DNA of 64,000 bases from Kocuria marina (GTDB lineage: Bacteria; Actinomycetota; Actinomycetes; Actinomycetales; Micrococcaceae): assembly GCF_000786655.1 (NCBI RefSeq), contig NZ_JROM01000055.1, positions 62,001 through 126,000 on the forward strand, in the 5' to 3' direction. Shown here piece after piece: positions 55,335 to 64,000 of this stretch (its first letter is position 1; every line of letters begins with the position of its first letter). A program made the position numbers and the translations under genes. The notes beneath the pieces were generated by a model that had not been told where the DNA came from, ran no database searches, and worked only from the letters and a program-made list of their open reading frames with translations.

Positions 55335-55340
55335 ACTGTA
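55335..55340 (-). promoter_or_regulatory. -10 element (TACAGT) of the maleylpyruvate isomerase-like gene
   Basis: TACAGT on the minus strand ends 7 nt before the ATG at 55327 and favours that codon over the next ATG. Confidence 0.45.
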
Positions 55341-55413
55341 GTAATTCCCCACGCGAGCCAGCGCACGATGGCAGGGCTCAACACATACGCATATCGTCCG
55401 AGTCCCCCATGGG

Positions 55414-55459
55414 CGGAGCCCCGGGCTGCCGCGCGAACCGCGCTGCTCCCGGGGCTCCG
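55414..55459 (-). terminator. Terminator after the fused ABC ATPase gene
   Basis: A perfect 12-bp outer stem (55414-55425 with 55448-55459) encloses a second short GC-rich repeat. It lies just beyond the stop of the gene at 55467. Confidence 0.7.
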
Positions 55460-55466
55460 ATCATGC

Positions 55467-57608
55467 TCAGGACACCGTGTGGGCCAACTGCTGACGCAGT
55501 TCGCGGCGCGTGCGCTGGGCCTCGGGCGAGGGCACGGGCACCGCGGCGAGCAAGCGCTTGGTGTACTCCTGCTCGGGGTGGCGCAGCACCGCTTCGCGCG
55601 AGCCCTGTTCCACGATGTGCCCGTGCTGCATGACCACGATCCGGTTGGCGAGCCGGTCGATCACCGCGAGGTCGTGGGTCACGAACAAGCACGCGAAGCC
55701 CATCTCCGCTTGCAGCTGCTCGAACAATTCCAGGACCGTGGCCTGCACGGACACGTCCAGCGCGGACGTGGGTTCATCCGCTACGAGCAGTTTCGGCTTC
55801 AGGGACAGGGCCCGGGCGATGCCCACGCGCTGCTTCTGACCGCCCGAGAGCTCGTGCGGGTAACGATTGCGGTAGTTGCGCGGCAACCGCACCTGGTCCA
55901 GGAGTTGCTCGATGCGCTGCTGCAGTTGCGCCCCTTTAGCCTCGCCGGCCAGGAACATGGGCTCACCGATCGACTCACCGATCGGCAGCCGCGGGTTCAG
56001 CGAGGACGCGGGGTCCTGAAAGACCATGCCCACGTCCTTGCGCACCGCGTTGAGCTTGGCGCGCGGGGCACCGTGCAGTTCCACGCCGTCCACCACAAGC
56101 GATCCCTCGACCACGGGCAGCAGTCCCACCGCGGCGCGGCCGATCGTGGTCTTGCCGGAACCGGATTCACCCACGAGACCCACGGTCTCCCCGGCAGCCA
56201 CGGTGAGGCTGACGCCCTCGACCGCGCGGAACGCGGGGTTGCGGCCCTGCTTGGGGTACTCGATGGCCACGTCATTCAACTGCAGCACCGGTTCCACGAC
56301 CCGCTGGGCGAGCGTGTCCATAGACGCTGCCTCCGCCGTGCTGCGGTCCACCACCATGGGCATGACCACGGAACGCTCGAGCGCGGCGACCATGTCCACG
56401 GACTCGTCGTTCTCGCTGCCCTGGCCCAGGTGGGGCACGGCCTCGAGCAACGAGCGGGTGTAGGGGTGGCGCGGTGCGGTGAAGATCTGCTCCGCCGTGC
56501 CCTGTTCCACGATCACGCCCTTCTGCATGACCGCGATGTTGTCCGCGAGGTCCGCCACCACACCCATGTCGTGGGTGATCAGGATGACCGCCGAGTCCAG
56601 CTGGTCCTTGAGGTTGCGAATCAGGTCCAGGATCTCCGCCTGCACGGTCACGTCCAGGGCCGTGGTGGGCTCGTCCGCGATCAGCAGTTTGGGGTCGCAC
56701 GAGAGGGACTGCGCGATCATCGCGCGCTGCCGCTGACCACCGGAGAGCTGGTGGGGGTAGGAACGGAATGCCTTCTCGGGGTCCGGCAGTTCCACCATGG
56801 TGAGCATCTGCCGGGCACGTTCGGCGGCCTCGGCGGGTGAGATGTCCCGGTGCAGGCGGATGGTCTCCACGATCTGCTGGCCCACCGTGTACACGGGGTT
56901 CAGCGCGGTCATGGGCTCCTGGAAGATCACGGCGATCTCCTCGCCGCGCACGCGCCGCAGTGCGTTGCCGCGCAGCCCGATCAGTTCCTCCCCGGCCAGC
57001 ACGGCCGAACCGCGCACGCGCGCGTTGGAGGGCAGCAGCCCCAGCATGGACATCGAGCTCGCGGACTTGCCCGAACCGGACTCGCCCACGATCGCGAGCA
57101 CCTCGCCCGCGGCGACGTCGTAGTTCAGGTCGATCGCGGCCGGCACCCAGTCACGGTCCACACCGAAGTCTACGGACAGCCCGCGCACGCTCAGCACGGG
57201 TTCACCGCGGGCCACGGTCCTGCGGGCCGGGCCGCGTCGCACGGTGGGTTCGTTGCGCTGCGCCCGCCGACCGCGCCGTTTCTGCGCGCCCTCGGCGGTG
57301 GCACCCGCCGCGGCACTGCCGCCGACGGCGGCACCCGCGGCCGCGGTTCCGTGGGCGCGACCGGTGACCGCAGCGGCGTCGGCGGCCGTGGCACCGGACG
57401 ATCCGGCGGCCTGGCCGTGGGCCGCGGAGGGGTTACCGGGGCCTTCGGTGGCCACGCGCCCGTCGCCGCTCGGCGTGCCGTCCCACGGGGCGTTGTGCTC
57501 GGCGGCCGTGGCCTCGTGCGACGACGCCGCGGCATCCGGGTCCTGCGCCGCGTCGTGGGGTCGCGGGGTGCCCTCGGGGATTCCCCCGGGCTGGTTCGAG
57601 GTGCTCAT
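55467..57608 (-). CDS. Fused dipeptide/oligopeptide ABC transporter ATPase (DppD-DppF)
   Basis: The 713-residue protein carries two ABC domains in one chain. Residues 1 to about 145 are Ala/Gly-rich low complexity. Domain 1 has Walker A GESGSGKSASS, signature LSGGQRQRAM and Walker B LLIADEPTTALD. Domain 2 has GESGSGKTTIG, LSGGQKQRVG and LLVADEPTSALD. The short C-terminal extensions typical of peptide transporters are present (EQGTAEQIFTAPRHPYTRSLLEAVP). Together with the DppB, DppC and DppA-like genes at 58.3-62.9 kb it forms a complete importer. GGAG lies 7 nt before the ATG. A PH-domain gene on the other strand separates it from dppC. Confidence 0.93.
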   Translation of the reverse strand: MSTSNQPGGIPEGTPRPHDAAQDPDAAASSHEATAAEHNAPWDGTPSGDGRVATEGPGNPSAAHGQAAGSSGATAADAAAVTGRAHGTAAAGAAVGGSAAAGATAEGAQKRRGRRAQRNEPTVRRGPARRTVARGEPVLSVRGLSVDFGVDRDWVPAAIDLNYDVAAGEVLAIVGESGSGKSASSMSMLGLLPSNARVRGSAVLAGEELIGLRGNALRRVRGEEIAVIFQEPMTALNPVYTVGQQIVETIRLHRDISPAEAAERARQMLTMVELPDPEKAFRSYPHQLSGGQRQRAMIAQSLSCDPKLLIADEPTTALDVTVQAEILDLIRNLKDQLDSAVILITHDMGVVADLADNIAVMQKGVIVEQGTAEQIFTAPRHPYTRSLLEAVPHLGQGSENDESVDMVAALERSVVMPMVVDRSTAEAASMDTLAQRVVEPVLQLNDVAIEYPKQGRNPAFRAVEGVSLTVAAGETVGLVGESGSGKTTIGRAAVGLLPVVEGSLVVDGVELHGAPRAKLNAVRKDVGMVFQDPASSLNPRLPIGESIGEPMFLAGEAKGAQLQQRIEQLLDQVRLPRNYRNRYPHELSGGQKQRVGIARALSLKPKLLVADEPTSALDVSVQATVLELFEQLQAEMGFACLFVTHDLAVIDRLANRIVVMQHGHIVEQGSREAVLRHPEQEYTKRLLAAVPVPSPEAQRTRRELRQQLAHTVS

Positions 57609-57666
57609 CGTGTGTGCTCCATCGTGTCGAGAACTGGGCGCGCGGCTGCGGCACGCGCGCATTGCC

Positions 57667-57672
57667 TAGCAT
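57667..57672 (+). promoter_or_regulatory. -10 element (TAGCAT) of the PH-domain gene
   Basis: TAGCAT ends 7 nt before the ATG at 57680. The earlier ATG at 57671 lies inside the element, so 57680 is preferred. Confidence 0.45.
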
Positions 57673-57679
57673 GGGGGTC

Positions 57680-58306
57680 ATGACCCGAGAACCCGCCGCC
57701 GAGCCCGAAACCTACCGAGCGTCGTCGGCCCCGTGGCTCACGGGATTCCTGGTGGTCCTGGGTCTGGTGGTGTGCTTCGCGGGCTGGGGCCACACCGTGG
57801 CGCACCACGCGGGCGCCGTGTCCGGTGGTCTCGCCCTGGCGGCGCTCGGGTACGCGCTGTACTGGCGCCCCCGGCTCGAGGTGCACGCGGACGACGTGCG
57901 CGTGGTGAACCCCCTGCGCACGGTGAGCATCCCGTGGAGCCGGATCGTGGACGTGCGCACCCGCTTCGCGGTGACCATCGCCACGGACCAGGGCGCCCAT
58001 TCGTGTTTCGCCCTGCCCTCCGCCGGTGCGGGTGCCGCCCTGCGCTCCGGCGTGGACGCCGTGAACCGCAACCACCCGATCGCCCGGCCGGGCGGCGCGG
58101 TGCGCGTGGGCGACCTGACCTCGACCGCTTCCGGCGCCGCCGCGCACCGCGTCCGCGACACGTGGCAGCGCAAGATCGAGACCGGGGAACTGGACGTCTT
58201 CGCCCGGGACGGTGCACCCGATCCGGTGCGGACCCGGTACGCGCCCGGCCCGCTCGCGGCGGTCGTGGTGCTGACCGCCGCGAGCGCCGTGCTGTTCACG
58301 GTGTGA
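57680..58306 (+). CDS. DUF3093/PH-domain-like membrane protein
   Basis: The 208-residue protein has two hydrophobic helices near the N-terminus (about 19-38 and 43-58). A PH-like beta domain follows (RPRLEVHADDVRVVNPLRTVSIPWSRIVDVRTRFAVTIATDQG). A last hydrophobic helix lies at the C-terminus. The order fits bacterial PH-domain proteins. It lies inside the dpp region on the opposite strand, with only 5 bp between its stop and the dppC stop, so the genes converge. Function is unknown. Confidence 0.75.
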   Translation: MTREPAAEPETYRASSAPWLTGFLVVLGLVVCFAGWGHTVAHHAGAVSGGLALAALGYALYWRPRLEVHADDVRVVNPLRTVSIPWSRIVDVRTRFAVTIATDQGAHSCFALPSAGAGAALRSGVDAVNRNHPIARPGGAVRVGDLTSTASGAAAHRVRDTWQRKIETGELDVFARDGAPDPVRTRYAPGPLAAVVVLTAASAVLFTV

Positions 58307-58311
58307 ACTGA

Positions 58312-59454
58312 TCATCGTCCGTCCCGGCCGGTGTCCCCGCGCGTCCCGGTGTCGGCCCCGGCGTTCACCGCGGGCTTCGTCCCCGGCTCGGATGCGGTGA
58401 GCGCGTCCGGGTACTGGTCCGTGCGCTCGCCGGTCTCGCGGGCGCGCTTGGGGTTGAACTTGCGCTGGCGCGGATCGAACGCGTCACGCAGACCGTCACC
58501 GATGAAGTTGATGGTCAGCGCGATCGCCACGATGAACACACCCGGCCACCAGAACAACCACGGACGGGTCGCGAAGGCGGTCTGGTTCTCGCTGATCAAC
58601 CGGCCCAGGGACCAGTCCGGGGCCTGGATACCCAGACCCAGGTAGGACAGCGCGGTCTCGAGCAGGATCGCCGAGGACATCAGCAGCGTGATGTTCACGG
58701 TGATCACACCCACGGTGTTGGGCAGGATGTGCTTGAAGATGATCCGCCCGCTCGAGGCTCCGGCCAGTCGCGCGGCGTCCACGAACTCGCGTTCGCGCAG
58801 CGTGAGGAACTCACCGCGCACCAGGCGCGCGAGCGGCGGCCACGAGGCCAGACCGATCAGCAGACCCAGCGCAATCACGGTGGCGAACGTGGGCAGGTTG
58901 TGGGTGCGCACCCACGAGATGGCCAGGCGGCCCAGCAGGGCTGCCAGGATCACCAGGGGGATGATGATGATCACGTCGGTCAGACGCATCAGCACGGCCT
59001 CGGTCCAGCCCCGGAAGTACCCGGAGAGGCCACCCACCACGGTGCCCACGAGGCCCGCGATGATGCCCACCACGATCATGACCACCAGGGAGTACTGGGT
59101 GCCCTGCATGGCCATGGCGAACAGGTCACGGCCCAGGTTGTCCTGGCCGAACGGGTGCTCCCCGAGCGAGGGCGGGAGCAGGGACAGCGTGGGCCGGCCA
59201 CCGTTGAGCACGGTTCCCGTGGCGTCCGGGTTCCACTTCCACCATCCCGGGATGGGACCGACACCCAGCGAGGTGACGGACAGCACCACGATGAACAACA
59301 GGACGATCAGGGACACCACGGCGCCCGTGTTGCCGAAGAACCGCTGGCGTACCAGCTGCCCCTGGCTCTTGCCGCGCACGTCCTCGGGCTTCTCGCCGGT
59401 CTGCGGATTCTGCTCGACCTGCTGGGGGACGTCGATAGGTTGTGGCTGGCTCAT
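58312..59454 (-). CDS. Dipeptide/oligopeptide ABC transporter permease (DppC-like)
   Basis: The 380-residue protein has a cytoplasmic N-terminus, one helix, a large outer loop (about 70-110) and five further helices. The DppC motif LGEHPFGQDNLGRDLFAMAM is in the outer loop. The EAA coupling loop reads EFVDAARLAGASSGRIIFKHILPN. The C-terminal tail of about 50 residues is polar and Gly/Thr-rich. It overlaps the stop of dppB by ATGA. Confidence 0.93.
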   Translation of the reverse strand: MSQPQPIDVPQQVEQNPQTGEKPEDVRGKSQGQLVRQRFFGNTGAVVSLIVLLFIVVLSVTSLGVGPIPGWWKWNPDATGTVLNGGRPTLSLLPPSLGEHPFGQDNLGRDLFAMAMQGTQYSLVVMIVVGIIAGLVGTVVGGLSGYFRGWTEAVLMRLTDVIIIIPLVILAALLGRLAISWVRTHNLPTFATVIALGLLIGLASWPPLARLVRGEFLTLREREFVDAARLAGASSGRIIFKHILPNTVGVITVNITLLMSSAILLETALSYLGLGIQAPDWSLGRLISENQTAFATRPWLFWWPGVFIVAIALTINFIGDGLRDAFDPRQRKFNPKRARETGERTDQYPDALTASEPGTKPAVNAGADTGTRGDTGRDGR

Positions 59455-60986
59455 GCTTTCACCCTCACGCGCGGGTCGAGTACGGAGTACACCAGGTCAG
59501 CGATCAGGTTGAAGACCATGGCTACGATGCCGGTGATCAGGAACACGCCCATCACCGGGTTGGGGTCCACGTTGCGCACCGATTGGATGAACAACTGCCC
59601 CATACCGGTGAACGCGAAAACGGATTCCGTGATGATCGCGCCGCCGATCAGACCGCCGATGTCGTAGGCCACGAGCGTGGCCAGCGGGATCAGCGCGTTG
59701 CGGAACGCGTGACGCATGACCACGGTCCGCTCCGACAGGCCCTTGGCGCGCGCGGTGCGCACGTAGTCCTGGCCCATGATCTCCAGCATGGACGCGCGCG
59801 AGTACCGCGAGTAGGACGCGAGCGCCAGCAGGGTGATACAGATGGTGGGCAGCAAGAGGTGGGTGAACCGGTCCAGGCCGGTGATCCAGAAGTCACCCGA
59901 CAGGCCCGGGGTGGAGGAGTTGGCCGTGGCGATGGGCCGGCCCCGGATGTGACCGGAGTTCACGTAGTCCGGCCACGACTGCATGAAGCGGTCCAGGATG
60001 ATCAGCAGGGCCACGAAGAAGCCGGTGACCCCGCCCACGCGGGCGCCCTGACCACGGTCGTAGCCACCGGCGACGTAACCGGCTCCCACACCCACCAGGA
60101 TCATCACGACGACCAACGCCAGCAGGGTCAGCAGCCCGCCCCCGACGAAGAGGGCCTGGACGGGGAAGTACAGCACGAGACCCACCACCACGGTGGCCAG
60201 CCCGGCGTACAGGGCCCGCTTGTTGCGTAGTCCCGCCATGAGGACGGTGGCGGTCACGGCCACCAGAATGCCGGTCAGTGCGATCAGCGGGATGCCCAGG
60301 AAGGGGTGCGCTAGCCAGTTGGTCGCGAGCACGAAGTAGATGATCCCGAAGGTGACCACGAAGCCCAGGACACCCATGAGGATGCGGGTCCGCATGCGCC
60401 CGAACGAGACCAGGAACCAGATGAGCCCGGCCACCACGGAGATTGCGAGCAGCGCCCCGATGGACAGTGACGGGTTCTGCAGGAAGTCGTTGAACTGAAT
60501 GGCCGCCACTTCCTTGAGCAGTACCGCGAGCCAGAAGCTCGGCAGCGAGAAACACAGGAAGGTCAGGAACGTGATGCCGTAGTCCAGGCCCGAGTACTGC
60601 CGCAGTGCGGAGACGATACCCAGGGTGATACCCACGACGATGGCCAGGATGGTACCGATCGTGACCAGCATGATGGTCTGGCCCATGGCGAAGGAGAGCA
60701 GGCTCGTCACTTCCTGGCCCTCGCGGCTCACGCCCAGGGAGCAGGTGTCCGCAAAGGGCACGAGGCACCCGAGTGCCCCGCCGAGCCACGTGAAGTAGCG
60801 CAGCACGGGCGGTGTGTCCAGGTTGAGGGCCTCCACGCGGGCGGGGATCAGCTGTTGGGCGTTGGGGTTTCCGTACAGGTCCCACAGCGGGTCGCCGGAG
60901 ACCGCCGTCATGAGGTACACGAGGAACGATGCGCCCAGCAGGATGAGGACGGCGGTGATGAGCCGTCTGAGGATGTAAGAAATCAT
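59451..60986 (-). CDS. Dipeptide/oligopeptide ABC transporter permease (DppB-like) with inserted helices
   Basis: The protein has 511 residues from the ATG at 60986 (MISYILRRLITAVLILLG), after GAGG. A usual DppB has about 310-330. The N-terminal DppB part (about 1-195) and the C-terminal part with the EAA loop (DYVRTARAKGLSERTVVMRHAFRNALIPL) flank an inserted stretch of about 150 residues. That stretch has about five hydrophobic helices (FGIIYFVLATNWLAHPF, LVAVTATVLMAGLR and so on). Such long DppB proteins are known in actinobacteria as I recall. The outer loop near residue 60 has Cys residues (GCLVPFADTCSLG). Confidence 0.9.
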   Translation of the reverse strand: MISYILRRLITAVLILLGASFLVYLMTAVSGDPLWDLYGNPNAQQLIPARVEALNLDTPPVLRYFTWLGGALGCLVPFADTCSLGVSREGQEVTSLLSFAMGQTIMLVTIGTILAIVVGITLGIVSALRQYSGLDYGITFLTFLCFSLPSFWLAVLLKEVAAIQFNDFLQNPSLSIGALLAISVVAGLIWFLVSFGRMRTRILMGVLGFVVTFGIIYFVLATNWLAHPFLGIPLIALTGILVAVTATVLMAGLRNKRALYAGLATVVVGLVLYFPVQALFVGGGLLTLLALVVVMILVGVGAGYVAGGYDRGQGARVGGVTGFFVALLIILDRFMQSWPDYVNSGHIRGRPIATANSSTPGLSGDFWITGLDRFTHLLLPTICITLLALASYSRYSRASMLEIMGQDYVRTARAKGLSERTVVMRHAFRNALIPLATLVAYDIGGLIGGAIITESVFAFTGMGQLFIQSVRNVDPNPVMGVFLITGIVAMVFNLIADLVYSVLDPRVRVKA

Positions 60987-61092
60987 GATGCTGCCTCTGA
61001 ACGAGTGGTGATCACGACGCTGCGCGGACACGGCGTTCCGCGCCCGCGCAGCATCATGAGGGGAAGGACTCGGTCAACCGAGGTCGACCGCC

Positions 61093-62886
61093 CTACTTGC
61101 GGCTCCACTCGGAGACGTTCCAGAACACACCGGTCTGGTTCGGCTGGTACTGGTCCACTCCGGCGATCTTGTCCGAGGTGGCCACGTAGCCCACGGACTG
61201 GAACAGTGGGAGGCCGTAGGCGTCCTCGAAGGTGTGCTTGTCCACCTCAGCGATCTGGTCGTTGCGCGAGGACTCGTCCAGGTTGGCGCGGGCCTCGTCC
61301 ACGAGCTTGTCCACGTCCGCGTTCGAGTACTCGTTGTAGTTGCCGCCGCCGCCGGTCTTGAAGATCTGCGAGAGCATCTCGGTGCCCACACCCGGGGAGA
61401 CCCAGCCGTACAGGGACGCGTCGTAGTCGCCGTCCGCGAGCTTCTCGGACCAGTTGGGATCGCCCAGGTCCTCGACCTTGAACCCGGCCTTCTCCGCGGA
61501 CTCCTTGATCAGCTGGAAGGTGTCCACGCGCTGCGGATTGCCGTTGTTGTAGAGGATCCGCACGGTGGGCGTCTTGCCACCGAGCAGCTTCTTGGCGCCC
61601 TCGATGTCCACGTCCCCGTAGAGCTCCTTGGCCTTGTTGACCTCCACGGCCTTGGTGTAGGGCTCGCCCTGGCTGGAGACGAACATCTGCGAGTTGAGCA
61701 CCTCGGCGTCCTCCTTGACCGGCTTGACCAGCTGGTCAAGGATCTGCTGGCGCGGGATGGTCTTCAGGAACGCCTCGCGGGTCTCCTTGTCCTTGAAGGT
61801 GTCCGAGCCGAAGTTCAGGTCCACGTGGTCGTACGCGAGCTGGTCGCCCTGCTGCACGTTCACGTTCTCGATCTGCTTGACCTGGTCCATCGTGTCCTTG
61901 TTGACGTTGTTCGGCTGCATGATGTCCACTTCGCCGTTGCGCAGCGCCTGGATCTGAGCCGTGGCGTCGCCGATGGTGCGCAGGGTGATCTCGTCCAGCT
62001 TGCCGGGCATGCTGCCGTTGTAGTTCTCGTTCTTCTTGAGCGTGACCGAGTTGTTCTCCACCACATTGTCGATCTTGTAGGGGCCGCTGGAGAGCAGGAC
62101 ATCCTTGTCGTCCGGGGTGGACGTGAAGTTGAAGGAGGTGTCCCAGGCCTTACCGATCTTCTCCAGCTCGGGCTGCTTCTGGGGGTTCTTGGGATCGCCC
62201 TTCTTCTGGTTCTCGAGCACCTTGAGCAGTTCGTCCTCGGACATCCCGGCCTTCTTGGCCACCACGTGCGCGGGCATCAGGTAGTTCTCGTCGAAGGCGA
62301 TCTCCCAGTCCGCGTTCTGCTTGCCCCACGTGACGGTCATGGTCTTGCCGTCCTCGGAGAACTCGGGCTTGTCCGTGGAGCCCAGGATGTCCGTGGAGCC
62401 GGCGATCGTGAAGTAGTCCTTGCCGGCCTTGCCGTCCTCGCTCGCGTCATTGGCGTAGCCGGAGAGCAGGGACCACCACAGCATGAGATCGGCCTTGTCG
62501 ATCTTGTTGCCGTCCGACCACTGCGGGTCCTTGAGCGTGTATTCGACGGTCAGGGGATCGTCCGAGGTCTTCTTGTACGTGCCGAAGCCCTCGTTGGGGT
62601 GGATCTTCTGCTCCGGGTCCACCGTGATGAACCCTTCGCGGGTCATCTCCGCCACGTGGCCATTGATGTCCAGGTTCGTCTTGGTGTAGCCCGGATTGGC
62701 ACCCGAGAACTTGTTGGTCTCGGCGACATTGACCACGCCGCCGCTCTGGGCGCTTGCGCTGCTGGCACCGCCGCCGCCGTTGCTGTCGTTGCCGCCGCCG
62801 CCCACGCTGGCGCAGCCGGTCAGCGTGAGTGCAGCGATTGCCGCGACGGACACGGCAGCCTTCCCCTTGAAGGTGTACTTTCCCAT
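61093..62886 (-). CDS. Peptide-binding lipoprotein, family 5 extracellular solute-binding protein (DppA-like)
   Basis: The ATG at 62886, behind GGGAGG, gives 597 residues. The signal peptide is basic and hydrophobic with a lipobox at Cys25 (LTLTGC), followed by a Gly/Ser linker. The mature part has the family 5 patterns: TVEYTLKDPQWSDGNKI, LSSGPYKIDNVVENNSVTLKKNENY and the C-terminal LPLFQSVGYVATSDKIAGV. It captures peptides outside the membrane for DppB/DppC and the fused ATPase. Many Lys and Asp mark it as highly soluble. Order on the strand is dppA, dppB, dppC. Confidence 0.93.
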   Translation of the reverse strand: MGKYTFKGKAAVSVAAIAALTLTGCASVGGGGNDSNGGGGASSASAQSGGVVNVAETNKFSGANPGYTKTNLDINGHVAEMTREGFITVDPEQKIHPNEGFGTYKKTSDDPLTVEYTLKDPQWSDGNKIDKADLMLWWSLLSGYANDASEDGKAGKDYFTIAGSTDILGSTDKPEFSEDGKTMTVTWGKQNADWEIAFDENYLMPAHVVAKKAGMSEDELLKVLENQKKGDPKNPQKQPELEKIGKAWDTSFNFTSTPDDKDVLLSSGPYKIDNVVENNSVTLKKNENYNGSMPGKLDEITLRTIGDATAQIQALRNGEVDIMQPNNVNKDTMDQVKQIENVNVQQGDQLAYDHVDLNFGSDTFKDKETREAFLKTIPRQQILDQLVKPVKEDAEVLNSQMFVSSQGEPYTKAVEVNKAKELYGDVDIEGAKKLLGGKTPTVRILYNNGNPQRVDTFQLIKESAEKAGFKVEDLGDPNWSEKLADGDYDASLYGWVSPGVGTEMLSQIFKTGGGGNYNEYSNADVDKLVDEARANLDESSRNDQIAEVDKHTFEDAYGLPLFQSVGYVATSDKIAGVDQYQPNQTGVFWNVSEWSRK

Positions 62887-63161
62887 GACGTTTCCTCCCG
62901 ATATGGTGTCCATGGAATGTGCGTTGCACCCCGGTGGTTGTTACCCCGAGCCGAGGTCGGCATCACCGATGGATTGTGGTGCGTCTCACGATGAAGCACA
63001 GGTTACTCGCGGATAACCTTTTCGGGGAGAAACCTCCCTCGTGTCTCGGGAGTGTCGGATGATTTCGTCGTGGCGCGGGCAATGCCGAGCATCGAATCAC
63101 ATTCCGTGATATTGGCCGTACGCTGTTGCCATCCTCACTTCGCCCCGTCAGGAGGCCCCCC

Positions 63162-63698
63162 GTGACCAACACACCGCACGAGCCCCGTAACACGCCTCGT
63201 CTCCCCCCGGACGACGCCGCACGCCCGCCTCACACTCCCGGCTCCCGTTCCGCGGGCGAACCGCTGCGCGAGGGGTACGCGGACGCACACCCGGCGCCGT
63301 CGGCCCCCGTGGACGCGCAACGTCCCGGGACGGCGGTCACGGACAGCGGGACCGCGCACTCGGCCTCGGGGGCAGGGGGTACGGCCTCCCCCGTGGATCC
63401 CTCGCTGGATAAGCCCGTCAAGCGCGGCGTGTCGGGGACCGTGTGGGCGGCGCTGATCCTGGGCGTGATCGTGCTGATCCTGTTGCTGGTCTTTATCATC
63501 CAGAACAACGTGGCCACGCGATTCGAGTACATGGCGTGGACGTTCAGCCTCCCGTTGGGCGTGGCCATGCTGCTCTCGGCGATCGCCGGGGCCCTGATCA
63601 TGGCCCTCGTGGGGTCCGTGCGGATGTTCTCTTTGGGTCACCGCGTGCGCAAGCTCGAACGCGAGCGCGAGCGGATCAGGACCTCGCTGCACGGCTGA
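63162..63698 (+). CDS. LapA-family (DUF1049) membrane protein
   Basis: The GTG at 63162 follows AGGAGG by 7 nt and gives 178 residues. About 95 residues of Pro/Ala/Thr-rich disordered sequence precede two helices (about 105-125, AALILGVIVLILLLVFIIQN, and about 135-158). A basic coiled-coil-like end follows (HRVRKLERERERIRTSLHG). The helix pair and the NN/FEYMAWTFSLPLG linker are typical of LapA-domain proteins. Relatives help lipid or envelope assembly, but the function here is unknown. An in-frame start at 63126 has no ribosome site. Confidence 0.8.
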   Translation: MTNTPHEPRNTPRLPPDDAARPPHTPGSRSAGEPLREGYADAHPAPSAPVDAQRPGTAVTDSGTAHSASGAGGTASPVDPSLDKPVKRGVSGTVWAALILGVIVLILLLVFIIQNNVATRFEYMAWTFSLPLGVAMLLSAIAGALIMALVGSVRMFSLGHRVRKLERERERIRTSLHG

Positions 63699-63717
63699 GA
63701 GCCCACTGCACCACGGC

Positions 63718-63751
63718 GCGCGGCGCCGGTCGATCGGGACCGGCGCCGCGC
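63718..63751 (+). terminator. Terminator after the LapA-like gene
   Basis: A perfect 14-bp GC-rich stem (63718-63731 with 63738-63751) has a 6-nt loop. The 63752-63900 stretch then carries the icd promoter. Confidence 0.75.
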
Positions 63752-63852
63752 GTCGTCGTACTCCGGGGAGTGCGCGAGCGTGACAGCGCGTAGGGCGCGT
63801 GGTGACCAGCCGGTGGGCCCGCCGCACACGGAATCGGGCGCGGGCCAGCGGG

Positions 63853-63858
63853 TATCCT
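63853..63858 (+). promoter_or_regulatory. Candidate -10 element (TATCCT) of icd
   Basis: TATCCT would give a leader of about 35 nt, which contains AAGGAG about 9 nt before the ATG. Confidence 0.5.
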
Positions 63859-63900
63859 GGGAGGCAGCCCAGTGACCGTCAATGCAAGGAGCCATCGCTC

Positions 63901-64000
63901 ATGCCCAAGATCATCTACACCGAGACCGACGAAGCACCCCTGCTCGCTACGTACTCGTTCAAGCCGATCGTGGAGGCGTTCGCCTCCACCGCCGGTGTGG
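63901..64000 (+). CDS. icd: Isocitrate dehydrogenase (NADP), monomeric type, N-terminal fragment
   Basis: Only the first 33 codons are inside the window. They read [20 protein letters not shown] and continue [13 protein letters not shown], the well-conserved start of the monomeric (about 740-residue) NADP-dependent isocitrate dehydrogenase. The enzyme makes 2-oxoglutarate and NADPH, two steps after the citrate synthase gene found at 36.5 kb. AAGGAG precedes the ATG. The rest lies beyond the right edge. Confidence 0.88.
   Translation, partial: MPKIIYTETDEAPLLATYSFKPIVEAFASTAGV

Overview
The window is about 70% GC and has gene content typical of the Actinomycetota. Markers are a mycothiol deacetylase (MshB), a mycothiol-type maleylpyruvate isomerase-fold protein, an AdnAB-type repair helicase-nuclease, the coproporphyrin-dependent heme pathway (ChdC/CpfC/CgoX), and small actinobacterial families (DUF3107, DUF3117). 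The gene set and order suggest the Micrococcaceae, most likely a Kocuria-like organism. That name is an inference from memory and was not checked against a database. The DNA reads as ordinary chromosome: no tRNA, rRNA, CRISPR array, insertion sequence or prophage was seen.

Layout. 1-5.4 kb: adnB (cut by the window edge) and adnA on the minus strand, with a divergent DEDDh exonuclease. 5.5-16.1 kb: a heme block, with hemE-cgoX-chdC-cpfC-hemC-hemD-hemB-hemL on the minus strand and hemA divergent. Several of these genes overlap by 4 bp, so they are probably translationally coupled. 16.1-19.9 kb: TetR regulator, DUF3107, DEAD-box helicase and a solitary DNA methyltransferase. 20-22.7 kb: PHP hydrolase and aminopeptidase P. 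22.8-30.4 kb: a block that follows, from memory, the mycobacterial sigE neighbourhood (general stress protein, MgtE-N/CBS protein, DUF1003, Mrp, TatB, O-methyltransferase), but no sigma factor gene is present. Two fluoride channel genes and DUF3117 follow. 30.6-43 kb: membrane glycosyltransferase, LOG protein, dapE and dapD (divergent), galE, gltA, dapC-fdxA, mshB and typA. 43-49 kb: S9 peptidase, AzlCD amino-acid exporter, a Cys-rich DUF1540 protein, an unrecognised protein behind a good IdeR/DtxR-like iron box, and a CapA lipoprotein. 49-54.6 kb: gatCAB, an unknown protein and a Ca2+/H+ antiporter. 54.6-63 kb: maleylpyruvate isomerase-like protein and a dipeptide/oligopeptide ABC transporter (dppA, dppB, dppC, fused dppDF) interrupted by a PH-domain gene on the other strand. 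The right edge has a LapA-like protein and the first 33 codons of a monomeric isocitrate dehydrogenase.

The genes are mainly housekeeping: heme synthesis, lysine/diaminopimelate synthesis (dapC, dapD, dapE), tRNA-Gln amidation (gatCAB), TCA entry (gltA, icd), DNA repair, protein export and thiol buffering. Two regulatory patterns stand out. First, many starts lie 6-7 nt after a TANNNT -10 element, which predicts leaderless mRNAs. Second, convergent or terminal genes are closed by long perfect hairpins (12-24 bp). The most interesting places are the degenerate ATPase motifs of AdnA, the missing sigE/anti-sigma pair, and the iron-box/Cys-rich region at 46-47.8 kb.
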